Shown here: piece after piece, positions 6,389-13,366 of the stretch
How positions within the stretch are numbered: the first letter of the stretch is position 1
Layout of the letters: the number at the start of each line of letters is the position of its first letter
Source: Prochloron sp. SP5CPC1
GTDB taxonomy: Bacteria; Cyanobacteriota; Cyanobacteriia; Cyanobacteriales; Prochloraceae
Assembly (NCBI GenBank): GCA_014323965.1
Contig: JACONB010000004.1
Span: 1-15,380, forward strand
DNA: 15,380 nucleotides
Direction: 5' to 3'
Translations under genes and position numbers: made by a program
Notes under the pieces: generated by a model
What the model was told of the DNA's origin: nothing
What the model saw: the letters and a program-made list of their open reading frames with translations, nothing else
Databases searched by the model: none

Positions 6389-7318
6389 TTAGTACTTGCG
6401 GTTGGTAATAAAGCGGGCGATCGCCCGTAAGGGTTCACCTTTCTCTCCATAAGGAGCTAACCTAGCTATTGCCCCGTCTACTAACTCAGCAGCTTGGGTT
6501 TTGGATTTTTCCAATCCCCAGAGACTGGGATAAGTTGCTTTTTGGGCCAAGATATCCTTGCCTGCGGTTTTACCCAATTCTTCCCCAGTTGCAGTAATGT
6601 CTAAAATGTCGTCTACAATTTGAAATGCTAACCCAATTTGGGAAGCATAGGCGGATAACCTAGCTCTCTCCTCCTGGGGTGCTCCTGTTAAAATCGCCCC
6701 AGACACCACCGCCGCTTCCAACAGAGCACCGGTCTTCTTTCTGTGGATACTGGTAAGCTGATCAGCAGTAATATCCTGTTTACCCTCCGATTCTAAATCC
6801 AGTACCTGACCCCCCACCAGTCCCTCTGGTCCTACGGTCCGACCTAAAAGGGCCATGATTTCCACAAGGAACTCAGGGGCAACATCTTTTGTGTGTACAG
6901 CTACGTATTCAAAGGCATAAGCCAGGAGTCCATCCCCAGTGAGAATGGCAATATCTTCCCCATAGACCTTGTGATTGGTCAACTTGCCCCGTCGATAGTC
7001 ATCATTGTCCATGGCTGGCAAGTCATCGTGAACCAAAGACATGGTGTGAATCATTTCTAAGGCACAGGCAGTAGGCATAGCCATGTCTACTGTGCCCCCA
7101 GTGAGTTCGCAGGTGGCAAGACAGAGAATGGGACGCAACCGCTTTCCTCCTGCTAACAGGGAGTAACGCATTGCTTGATAGATTGTTTCCACTCTTGTGA
7201 TGCTCAAGGAATTATCTAGCGCTTCTTCCACCATCAGCTTTCTTTGCTGCAAGTAGGTAGCCAAATCGAATTTGGCAGCTTTACCCCCAGAAGCTAATTT
7301 TGCGTCCGTCTTTACCAT
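6389..7318 (-). CDS. crtE: Geranylgeranyl diphosphate synthase (CrtE)
   Basis: 309 aa trans-prenyltransferase of the IspA/CrtE type. It makes GGPP from IPP and allylic diphosphates, for carotenoids, the phytyl tail of chlorophyll and quinones. Visible: GGKRLRP (58-63) binding IPP diphosphate; the first aspartate-rich motif DDLPAMD (98-104) with DNDDYRRG following; GQVLDLESEG (170-179); K194/K195 in HRKKTGALL; and the second aspartate motif DDILD (236-240). All catalytic residues are present. The four-residue spacing in the first motif is the bacterial/plant type shared with FPP synthases, so product length is assigned from the cyanobacterial context. Start ATG at 7318; no ribosome site is evident. 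It lies 65 bases downstream of folD and 8 bases before the DUF212 gene, probably as an operon. Confidence 0.94.
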   Translation of the reverse strand: MVKTDAKLASGGKAAKFDLATYLQQRKLMVEEALDNSLSITRVETIYQAMRYSLLAGGKRLRPILCLATCELTGGTVDMAMPTACALEMIHTMSLVHDDLPAMDNDDYRRGKLTNHKVYGEDIAILTGDGLLAYAFEYVAVHTKDVAPEFLVEIMALLGRTVGPEGLVGGQVLDLESEGKQDITADQLTSIHRKKTGALLEAAVVSGAILTGAPQEERARLSAYASQIGLAFQIVDDILDITATGEELGKTAGKDILAQKATYPSLWGLEKSKTQAAELVDGAIARLAPYGEKGEPLRAIARFITNRKY

Positions 7319-7383
7319 CGCTTAATGTTGTAAACCAATCATTTGGATTAATTATCCCTCAAAAAAACCAACTTGACCATTTC

Positions 7384-8244
7384 CTAATTTATTTCATAGC
7401 TGGAGACCGTATTTTCTAATAACATAGCTACAGTCATGGGTCCGATGCCCCCGGGAACGGGAGTGATAAAGCGGGCGATGGCCGCTACGGCATCAAAATC
7501 CACGTCACCCACCAGTTGGTATTTACCCTCCTCCCTATCCAAGCGATTGATTCCTACATCTACCACAACTGCCCCTGGTTTGACCATGGCTGCACCGATG
7601 GTTTTCGGTTTTCCTGTGGCGACCACGAGAATATCTGCCTCTTTGGTAATCTTCCCTAGGTCTTGGGTATGGGAATGGGCAATAGTAACAGTTGCATTTG
7701 CTGCTAGTAGCATGAGTGCCAGAGGTTTGCCCACTAAAATACTCCGCCCCACCACAACTGCTCGTTTCCCCGCCACTTCAATGTTATATTCTTCCAGCAG
7801 TTTCATCACTCCTGCGGGAGTGCAGCTTCTCAAACCAGGTTCCGAGCGCACCAAAGCTCCCAAATTCACCGGGTGCAGTCCGTCTGCGTCCTTATGGGGT
7901 TTAATTTGGTGCAGCAGAGCAACGGCATTCAAATGGTCTGGTACGGGTAACTGGAGGAGGATACCATCCACTGTTTCATCGGCATTCAGGTAGGCGATCG
8001 CCCTCTGAACTTCCGCTTCTGAGGTAGTGGCGGGAAAATGCCTCACCTGGGAATTAATGCCTACTCGGGCGCAGGCTCGTTCTTTATTCCGGACATAAAC
8101 AGCAGAGGCGGAGTCATCTCCCACCCTGATTACTGCCAATCCTGGGGGTCTTCCCTTAGTTGTGAGTAAGGTTTTCACCTTATTTTGCAGTTGATTCTGG
8201 ATTTTCAGCCCTAAAGCTCTACCATTGAGAATTTCAGCAGTCAC
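7384..8244 (-). CDS. folD: Bifunctional methylenetetrahydrofolate dehydrogenase / methenyltetrahydrofolate cyclohydrolase (FolD)
   Basis: 286 aa, standard length. FolD oxidises 5,10-methylene-THF with NADP and hydrolyses the product to 10-formyl-THF, feeding purine and formyl-methionine synthesis. Motifs: SAVYVRNKERACARVGI (48-64) with the catalytic lysine; DGILLQLPVPDHL; HKDADGLHPVNLG; VVGRSILVGKPLALMLL for the dinucleotide; and FITPVPGGIGPMTVAMLLENT near the C-terminus. The usual VGRSNIVGKP reads VGRSILVGKP here. The start is GTG at 8244; no in-frame ATG preserves the conserved AEILNGRAL N-terminus. The gene is divergent from the Nudix gene, with a 43-base gap. Confidence 0.97.
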   Translation of the reverse strand: MTAEILNGRALGLKIQNQLQNKVKTLLTTKGRPPGLAVIRVGDDSASAVYVRNKERACARVGINSQVRHFPATTSEAEVQRAIAYLNADETVDGILLQLPVPDHLNAVALLHQIKPHKDADGLHPVNLGALVRSEPGLRSCTPAGVMKLLEEYNIEVAGKRAVVVGRSILVGKPLALMLLAANATVTIAHSHTQDLGKITKEADILVVATGKPKTIGAAMVKPGAVVVDVGINRLDREEGKYQLVGDVDFDAVAAIARFITPVPGGIGPMTVAMLLENTVSSYEIN

Positions 8245-8287
8245 TTCCGGAAATAAGGTATCTTTTTATTACTTAGGATAAATCAAG

Positions 8288-8731
8288 ATGTCAGATGTAG
8301 TCCAGGAACCTGTAACCGTAGCCCTCGCCATCCTCACCAGGGAAGGTAAATTTTTGCTACAATTGCGAGATAATATTCCCGGCATTCCCTATCCTGGTTA
8401 TTGGGGGCTTTTTGGGGGTCATCTTGAGTCAGGGGAAACCCCAGAAGAAGCATTGGAACGGGAATTATGGGAAGAAATAAATTACGTCCCCACTACGGTC
8501 CAAAAATTTTGCTATTCTGCAAGGGAAGATGTAATTCGCCATGTTTATTCCGCCCCACTGACAGTACCCATAGACAAATTAGTTCTGCAAGAGGGTTGGG
8601 ATTTTGATTTATTATACCCGGAAGATATTCGTCAAGGTAGTTCCTATTCCAGCAAAGCAGGTGAAATTAGACCCATAGGAAAGCCTCATCAAGTAATTCT
8701 CTTAAACTTCATGGCTAAAAATAAATGCTAA
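8288..8731 (+). CDS. Nudix hydrolase
   Basis: 147 aa. The Nudix box is at residues 44-66: G44-x5-E50-x7-RELWEE-I-N-Y. It fits GX5EX7REUXEEXGU except that the final glycine is Asn65; the metal-binding glutamates are intact. Before it lies VALAILTREGKFLLQLRDNIPGIPYPGYWGLFGGHLE, typical of Nudix enzymes acting on nucleoside diphosphate derivatives. The substrate cannot be read from the sequence; candidates are damaged nucleotides, nucleotide sugars or ADP-ribose-type compounds. The protease gene starts within 7 bases of its end (ATGCTAA overlap) or shortly after, so the two are probably co-transcribed. Confidence 0.9.
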   Translation: MSDVVQEPVTVALAILTREGKFLLQLRDNIPGIPYPGYWGLFGGHLESGETPEEALERELWEEINYVPTTVQKFCYSAREDVIRHVYSAPLTVPIDKLVLQEGWDFDLLYPEDIRQGSSYSSKAGEIRPIGKPHQVILLNFMAKNKC

Positions 8732-8784
8732 CATGGAAAAAAACTATTAAGCCAGTCAGAAAGTTACTCACCAAACATTATCCC

Positions 8785-10035
8785 ATGAATAAGTCCCCAA
8801 AACAAATTTCCTTCCGCCACCTACTCTTATCCGGAGCCATAGCTACTCTCTCTACCTTGGCTCCCAGTTTAACAACCCACCTTGGAGCCACCTTAGAAGA
8901 CAGCCCTAAAATTGTGGTAGATGAAGTGTGGCAAATTGTCAACCAAAAATTTGTAGATCAACAGTTTAATAATCTAGATTGGGAAAACACCCGGAAAGAA
9001 CTACTGGAACGTCAATACAGTAACAGGGAAGAAGCTTATTTGGCAATTCGCAAAGCTTTAAAGGAATTGGGAGATCCCTACACTCGCTTTCTGGATCCAA
9101 AGGAGTTTGAAGCTTTAACCAATCAAACTTCCGGGGAATTATCCGGTATAGGTGTAACCATTACCATTAACGAAGAAACTCAGATTCTGACAGTGGTGCA
9201 AACCTTGAAAGATTCTCCAGCCATGAAGGCAGGAATTAAAGCAGGAGACAAAATTGTCAAAATCAATAATAAATTAACTTCTTTAATGTCCCTGGAACAA
9301 GCATCAGAAGAAATTAGTGGTGAAGAAGGAACTGATGTGGATCTGGAGGTTCTTCGTGGGGATGAAACTTTGGTGATTACTATTCGGAGGGCTAAAATAG
9401 AAGTGCCTTCCGTGAGTTACGATCTAAAAGAGGAAGGACAGCTCAGGGTGGGGTATATTGAGTTGGACGAATTTAGCGCCCACGCTGCGGAACAAATGAA
9501 GGAAGCAATTGAAGATTTGCAAACCCAGGAGGTGTCCGGTTTTGTCTTAGACTTGCGGGGAAACCCAGGTGGGCTGCTGTTTGCTAGCGTGGATATTGCT
9601 CGCATGTTCATGGAAAATGGTAAAATTGTCAGGACGTCAGACAGACGGTCCGGCGATCGCGAATTCTCCGCTAACCGCACTGCTTTAACAGACCTGCCCT
9701 TAGTAGTATTGGTGGATAGAAACTCTGCTAGTGCTAGCGAAATTTTGGCAGGAGCTTTCAAGGATAATGGGAGGGCTACCATTGTAGGTGATCGCACTTT
9801 TGGTAAGGGAACAGTACAGTCGGTTCATTCCCTCTCCGACGGTTCCGGTTTAGCAGTGACTATCTCTCGCTATTATCCTCCCAGCGGCATAGATATCAAT
9901 CAACATGGTGTATCCCCCGATATTATGGTAGAATTAACCAGAGAGGATAAAAAGCAGCTCAGAAACAATCCCGACCTGTTTGCTACTGCTAAAGACCCTT
10001 ATTATGCTAGGGCGATCGCCCATTTAACCGAATAA
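8785..10035 (+). CDS. S41 family carboxyl-terminal processing protease (Ctp/Prc type)
   Basis: 416 aa from the ATG at 8785. I prefer this to the ATG at 8725 because MNKSPKQISFRHLLLSGAIATL forms the start of a signal peptide with its core directly after; the 8725 reading adds 20 residues but would be coupled to the Nudix stop. A PDZ domain covers about residues 110-205 (SGELSGIGVTI...KAGIKAGDKIVKIN). The S41 core includes GYIELDEFSAHAAEQM, VLDLRGNPGGLL, NSASASEILAGAF with nucleophile S316, and GKGTVQSVH with K341, 25 residues later as in Prc. Cyanobacteria have several paralogues: CtpA trims the D1 precursor of photosystem II, others are lumenal or periplasmic. From the N-terminus and tail this looks nearest the CtpB group, but I do not assign the paralogue. 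Confidence 0.93.
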   Translation: MNKSPKQISFRHLLLSGAIATLSTLAPSLTTHLGATLEDSPKIVVDEVWQIVNQKFVDQQFNNLDWENTRKELLERQYSNREEAYLAIRKALKELGDPYTRFLDPKEFEALTNQTSGELSGIGVTITINEETQILTVVQTLKDSPAMKAGIKAGDKIVKINNKLTSLMSLEQASEEISGEEGTDVDLEVLRGDETLVITIRRAKIEVPSVSYDLKEEGQLRVGYIELDEFSAHAAEQMKEAIEDLQTQEVSGFVLDLRGNPGGLLFASVDIARMFMENGKIVRTSDRRSGDREFSANRTALTDLPLVVLVDRNSASASEILAGAFKDNGRATIVGDRTFGKGTVQSVHSLSDGSGLAVTISRYYPPSGIDINQHGVSPDIMVELTREDKKQLRNNPDLFATAKDPYYARAIAHLTE

Positions 10036-10221
10036 ACGCCCGTTGCTGCGCTATTTAATCAAAAAATGTTTTATGCATTGCTATCTAGCGCTTATGTTAA
10101 ATTATAAATGGTAACTGTCATGGTACGAAGTTACTGTTAAGGAAATTGTTGATTTGAGTAAGATTGCCATCTCAACTAGCCTACAGTATCATGACGACCA
10201 TTACAACGGGGTTATAAGGTG

Positions 10222-10818
10222 ATGATAGATTCTCAAGGACGAATATGGGGCAAAATTAGTATCTTAGATCTGGGTGCTGCCCTGGTAATTATTTTAGTGA
10301 TTATCGGCATCTTTGTTTTTCCCGGTACTTCCGGAACTACTATAAACCAAACCACCGAACCCGTCGCTGTAGATATTCTCGTTAGGGGACTGGTTTTGAA
10401 AGATCCGGAAGCATTGAAGAATCAGGCAGCCAAAAAACTAGAGATTATTGTCCGTAATCAACCCTACGGTGGGGTAAAATTGGAAAAGATCCAAGAACTG
10501 CCCCGTACTGTGAGCGTACCTCAACCAGACGGTACGGTTAAAGCTATGCCGGATCCCAGACCAGAAGTGGCTCTCATCAAAGATATAATAGTCACGATAA
10601 CAGGCAAAGCCCAAATCCTGAACTCGGAAGTGGTCTTGGGGAACCAGAAAATGAAAATTGGTACTGTGGTTGAGTTAGAAGCTCCTAAGTACAACTTTAA
10701 AGGTACGATCGTTGATATTCGCATTGAGTCAGCACCCCCGGCTGAAGCACGGTTGCTCTCAAGCCTCCCACTTCAGGTAGCTGACCAGCCTAAGTCCTTC
10801 TCGGACTACGTTTTCTAG
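10222..10818 (+). CDS. DUF4330 family single-pass membrane protein, C-terminus altered
   Basis: 198 aa from ATG 10222; a GTG at 10219 directly before is an alternative. AAGG lies just upstream. The N-terminus DSQGRIWGKISILDLGAALVIILVIIGIFVFPG is the hallmark of cyanobacterial DUF4330 proteins, with one membrane helix (about 14-32). A beta-rich soluble part follows (VAVDILVRGLVLKDPEAL...LEIIVRNQPYGGVKLEKI...VALIKDIIVTITGKAQ...MKIGTVVELEAPKYNFKGTIVDIRIES). The function is unknown; it is probably anchored in the plasma or thylakoid membrane. The last 26 residues or so (AEARLLSSLP... to the stop at 10816) do not look like the family and are encoded by the structured segment starting at 10740. The native C-terminus has probably been replaced by read-through into an inserted element. 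Confidence 0.85.
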   Translation: MIDSQGRIWGKISILDLGAALVIILVIIGIFVFPGTSGTTINQTTEPVAVDILVRGLVLKDPEALKNQAAKKLEIIVRNQPYGGVKLEKIQELPRTVSVPQPDGTVKAMPDPRPEVALIKDIIVTITGKAQILNSEVVLGNQKMKIGTVVELEAPKYNFKGTIVDIRIESAPPAEARLLSSLPLQVADQPKSFSDYVF

Positions 10819-10966
10819 GTCACGACACCTTCAGGTGCTTTCCAGCCTGTCGCTCTGTCGCCAATCATTAAACAGCCTTAGTAGGGGTAAAGCAGTGTGG
10901 TTGGCCCAACAAGCTTAGAAAACATTGGCGAGGAACACATTACACATCTGTAGACGAGACGCAACC
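10740..10966 (+). ncRNA. Probable HEARO / IscB omega-RNA, relic
   Basis: A run of hairpins: GGCTGAAGCA/TGCTCTCAAGCC (10740-10765, 10 pairs, two single-base bulges, CGGT loop); CTTCAGG/CCTAAG (10771-10794); AGTCC-ttctc-GGACT (10793-10807); CACC-ttca-GGTG (10826-10837). A long-range 8-bp perfect pairing joins TCGCCAAT (10858-10865) to ATTGGCGA (10924-10931), enclosing AAGC/GCTT. The order matches what I recall of IscB omega-RNAs (HEARO RNAs): a 5' GGCT hairpin, a closing long-range stem, then a GAGGAACA-like strand shortly before the iscB start codon. The ORF after it begins MSNYV, the usual start of cyanobacterial IscB. If functional, the guide would be the 16 or so bases before 10740. No covariance search was possible, so this is a motif-level call. 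Confidence 0.58.
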
Positions 10967-11107
10967 ATGTCTAACTACGTATTGACGTTTGTTTTTCCTC
11001 CCCGCTCTAAAGAGACGTTGCTCTCCAAACGTATCGAGGATTTTCGTGATAAAATGGACTTCACTCAAGCGACTGAGAAGCTAGAATTGGGTCAATCTAA
11101 TTTGTGA
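10967..11107 (+). pseudogene. 46-codon ORF, possible internally deleted iscB remnant
   Basis: ATG 10967 directly follows the structured segment, where iscB would start. The first five residues MSNYV agree with cyanobacterial IscB N-termini as I remember them. The sequence then departs (LTFVFPPRSKETLL...), and no RuvC or HNH motif occurs here or in the following 300 bases in any frame. One reading is an internal deletion joining the first codons to a C-terminal PPRSKE-like tail plus flanking DNA; another is that most of the ORF is chance. No good ribosome site precedes the ATG, and I doubt that it makes a functional protein. Confidence 0.4.
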
Positions 11108-11115
11108 GGGGACAG

Positions 11116-11144
11116 TTTCACGCAGAAACGCGGAGGCGCTGAGA
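11116..11144. repeat. Dispersed GCAGAGGCGC-type repeat, copy 1
   Basis: TTTCACGCAGAAACGCGGAG and the following gcgctgaga resemble the segment at 15334-15366. Such CACGCAGAGGCGCAGAG sequences are common degenerate intergenic repeats in cyanobacteria. It lies in the 55-base gap between the iscB-like relic and the DUF262 gene, which otherwise holds only the ribosome site of the latter. Confidence 0.45.
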
Positions 11145-11150
11145 TATGAG

Positions 11151-11155
11151 GGAGG
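11151..11155 (+). promoter_or_regulatory. Ribosome binding site of the DUF262 gene
   Basis: GGAGG, 7 bases before the ATG at 11163. It shows that the original start of the DUF262 reading frame is here, upstream of the palindromic insertion, and not at an internal codon. Confidence 0.65.
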
Positions 11156-11162
11156 TAAATTA

Positions 11163-12330
11163 ATGAAGTCAACAATGACGGATCGCGAAATTAATACCAA
11201 GTACGAGAAGGGCGATCTGGGGGTGGGGCACTAAGGTGCCCCACCCGCCAGATCTGTTACCACAGATCGCCGAATACTCACGGAAATTAATCGAGAAAAA
11301 CTACCCAGTTTTGCAGCAGCCTTAAAAGAACCCGGTTATCTAAATGTTAGACCATATTATCAGAGAAGGGAACGTTGGGATGCCAAGAAGCAATCTCGAT
11401 TGATAGAATCTTTTTTGATGAACATTCCCGTTCCCCCCATTATCCTTTATGAGACAGATTATAATGCCTATGAAGTAATAGATGGTCAACAGAGAATTAC
11501 GGCAATTAGTGATTTCTACGACAATAAATTGCAACTAGAGGGACTGGAAATTTGGGAAGAACTCAATGGGAGGAATTCCCAAGAACTTCCCTCAAGAATC
11601 CAAGCTGGAATTGACCGCCGTTCCCTCTCCTCTATCGTCCTAATTACAGAGTCCACTTCCAATCCTGAAGAAGCAATGTTTCTCAAACAGCAAGCTTTTG
11701 AGCGCATTAATACTGGAGGAGTGTCTCTTAGTAAACAAGAGGTAAGAAATTGTTTATTTTCCGGTAATTTTAATAATCTCTTGATTGAATTGGCTAAAAA
11801 TCAAATCTTTGCTAAAGCTTGGGGAATACCGAAAGAATCACAAAAACAAACTGAGAATCCATTATATAAAAAAATGGAAGATGTGGAATTAGTTCTCCGC
11901 TTCTTTGCTCTCCGAGATATGGATAATTTTAAATATGGAATCACAAAGCATCTGGATAAATATATGCGGGAGAGTGGAAAGTTAACATCAGAAGATAGGG
12001 AGGAACTCAAAGATATTTTTCTCAGAACTATTGACGGTGGTTATCAAATTTATGGCGATAACTTGTTTAAACCATTTAACTTAAAGTTAAATAAATGGAT
12101 GACAAAAGCTTATAAAGCTTATTACGATGCAGTTATGGTAGGATTGAGCAATCATTATAAACGATATCGATACTTTAATTGCTCGGAAAACAACAGTGAT
12201 TGAAGCAACAAAAGAGCTTTTGAAAGCAGACAAATCAAAACTCTTTACTGGTAGGGGCAACACTAAAGCTGATATTGAAAAGCGAATCCAATTGTTTGAC
12301 AATATGTTGACTCAAGTAATTAAAGGGTAA
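11163..12330 (+). pseudogene. DUF262 (ParB-like nuclease fold) protein gene, disrupted by insertion and frameshift
   Basis: The frame starts at 11163 (MKSTMTDREINTKYEKGD), stops at a TAA (11232-11234) inside a 61-bp palindromic element, and resumes in the same frame (RILTEINREKLPSFAAAL, LNVRPYYQRRERWD). The DUF262 signature EVIDGQQRITAI is at about 11466-11501, with NTGGVSLSKQEVRNCLF after it. Near 12148-12160 the frame shifts by one base: the long frame ends at 12203, while the family-like C-terminus (DIDTLIARK...LFTGRGNTKADIEKRIQLFDNML) continues in the next frame to the TAA at 12328. Removing 51 + 1 bases leaves 372 codons, a normal length. DUF262 proteins, including GmrS of the GmrSD restriction system, have a ParB/Srx fold with a DGQQR NTP-binding motif and occur in defence-type loci. 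A truncated 267-residue product from 11400 is possible but unlikely to be functional. Confidence 0.82.
11211..11271. mobile_element. 61-bp palindromic MITE-like insertion in the DUF262 gene
   Basis: Ends are 9-bp perfect inverted repeats, GGCGATCTG (11211-11219) and CAGATCGCC (11263-11271). Inside is an 11-bp perfect hairpin, GGGTGGGGCAC-taag-GTGCCCCACCC (11221-11246). If the original site was the HIP1-type GGCGATCGCC, the net gain is 51 bases, exactly 17 codons. The downstream frame is therefore kept, but the loop carries an in-frame TAA. It has no coding capacity and would need an enzyme in trans. Origin and mechanism are inference. Confidence 0.7.
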
Positions 12331-12336
12331 GTAGTA

Positions 12337-13359
12337 ATGTCCCAGGAATCCCTAGCTAAAGTAACCAAGGATATTGCTACTGTCCGTTTTATCATCCAGA
12401 CTAACGATAGACTCCGGCAAATATTGTTTGAACAAGTCATTGAAGAGAATCTTAACTCACTAAAGGAAGTTGCTCCCAATAAAAATGATTGGCGAATTTA
12501 CGATGACAGCGCTGTGGTGACGCGACTATACGCTATCTATGAAAGCTTTGTGGAAAAATTAATCAAGGATTGGATAAAGGAACTGCCCAAGATATTTACA
12601 CTTTATTCAGATTTGCCCGAAAAAATTCGGCGCACTTACGAAAGAGGTGTAGCACAATTGCTTGAAGAACGGCAAAAGAAACAAGGTAGATTTAACCATC
12701 TTTCTGTTGAGAATGTGATTCGCGGTTTATATTGGGGAGTTACTGGTAATCCCCAATATAAGTTAATCCCCGATGCTTTTCTCTTCCACTCCCAAAACTT
12801 ACGCAAAGACGCACTCCAGGAATTATTGGCTAATGGGAGAATACCTGATAGTTGGAAATGGATTAAAAACCATAGGAATATCAGGGATTTTATAGAAGAA
12901 GTTCGGGGTAATGAAAACACAGCTGACGGAGAACTCCAAGAATTTATCAATTATCGTAATGAAGCAGCCCACGGTGATTTAGAGAATTTCCAACATGCTC
13001 AAAAGCTCCTATATTTATGCTATTTCGTCGCTGCTTTGTGTCAAGCTATAGCTGAATTGGTAGATTATCAAATTCTTCAGGACAGAAAAGTACAAGAAAT
13101 TGGTCACATTACCCGCTGGTTTCCTCGACCTAGAGCAGCAGCAGCAAAAGTGAAAGAAACAACTTTATCAGTAGGAGACAGCCTGTTTTTAGTCAGCAAG
13201 GAGAAAGGGTACTGCCAGCAGGTGACCATTGAGAGCATTATGATAGATGAAGAGGAAAAGGAGCAAGTGATAATAGGAGACGAAAGAGAAATAGGATTAA
13301 AATTCAATGCTCCTGCAAGGGAAGGATTGAGCTTGTATCCTATTGATGATATCCTGTGA
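12337..13359 (+). CDS. MAE_28990/MAE_18760-like HEPN domain protein, predicted RNase
   Basis: 340 aa. The HEPN signature RxxxxH is present as R207-NEAA-H212 in INYRNEAAHGD, after a helical N-terminal half (DDSAVVTRLYAIYESFVEKLIKDWI) typical of the MAE_28990/MAE_18760 HEPN group. HEPN proteins with this motif are generally metal-independent endoRNases in toxin-antitoxin, restriction and abortive-infection systems. The last 80 residues form a separate beta-rich part (LSVGDSLFLVSKEKGYCQQVTIESI...EREIGLKF) of unknown role. The ATG at 12337 is 6 bases after the DUF262 stop codon; its AAGGG (12323-12327) lies inside the end of that gene, so the two were probably translationally coupled. This gene is intact although its partner is broken. 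RNase activity is inferred from the motif. Confidence 0.82.
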   Translation: MSQESLAKVTKDIATVRFIIQTNDRLRQILFEQVIEENLNSLKEVAPNKNDWRIYDDSAVVTRLYAIYESFVEKLIKDWIKELPKIFTLYSDLPEKIRRTYERGVAQLLEERQKKQGRFNHLSVENVIRGLYWGVTGNPQYKLIPDAFLFHSQNLRKDALQELLANGRIPDSWKWIKNHRNIRDFIEEVRGNENTADGELQEFINYRNEAAHGDLENFQHAQKLLYLCYFVAALCQAIAELVDYQILQDRKVQEIGHITRWFPRPRAAAAKVKETTLSVGDSLFLVSKEKGYCQQVTIESIMIDEEEKEQVIIGDEREIGLKFNAPAREGLSLYPIDDIL

Positions 13360-13366
13360 TAACTAC

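Noticed and set aside
7436..7993. 185-codon open frame on the plus strand opposite folD
   Set aside because: Antisense to the fully convincing folD gene; rich in S, T and P from the complementary codons, with no recognisable domain.
8725..8784. 20-residue N-terminal extension of the S41 protease starting inside the Nudix stop
   Set aside because: It would put 20 basic residues before an otherwise standard signal peptide; kept only as an alternative start because overlap coupling is possible.
9417..9797. 126-codon open frame on the minus strand opposite the S41 protease
   Set aside because: Shadow of the protease coding sequence; no ribosome site and no family resemblance.
10819..10966. 5' end of a group II intron
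   Set aside because: No GUGYG start, no domain V-like hairpin and no reverse transcriptase downstream; the IscB guide-RNA reading fits better.
11400..12203. Independent 267-residue DUF262 gene with start at 11400
   Set aside because: The family sequence continues upstream in the same frame to 11163, where a strong ribosome site lies; the long open frame is only the middle of a disrupted gene.
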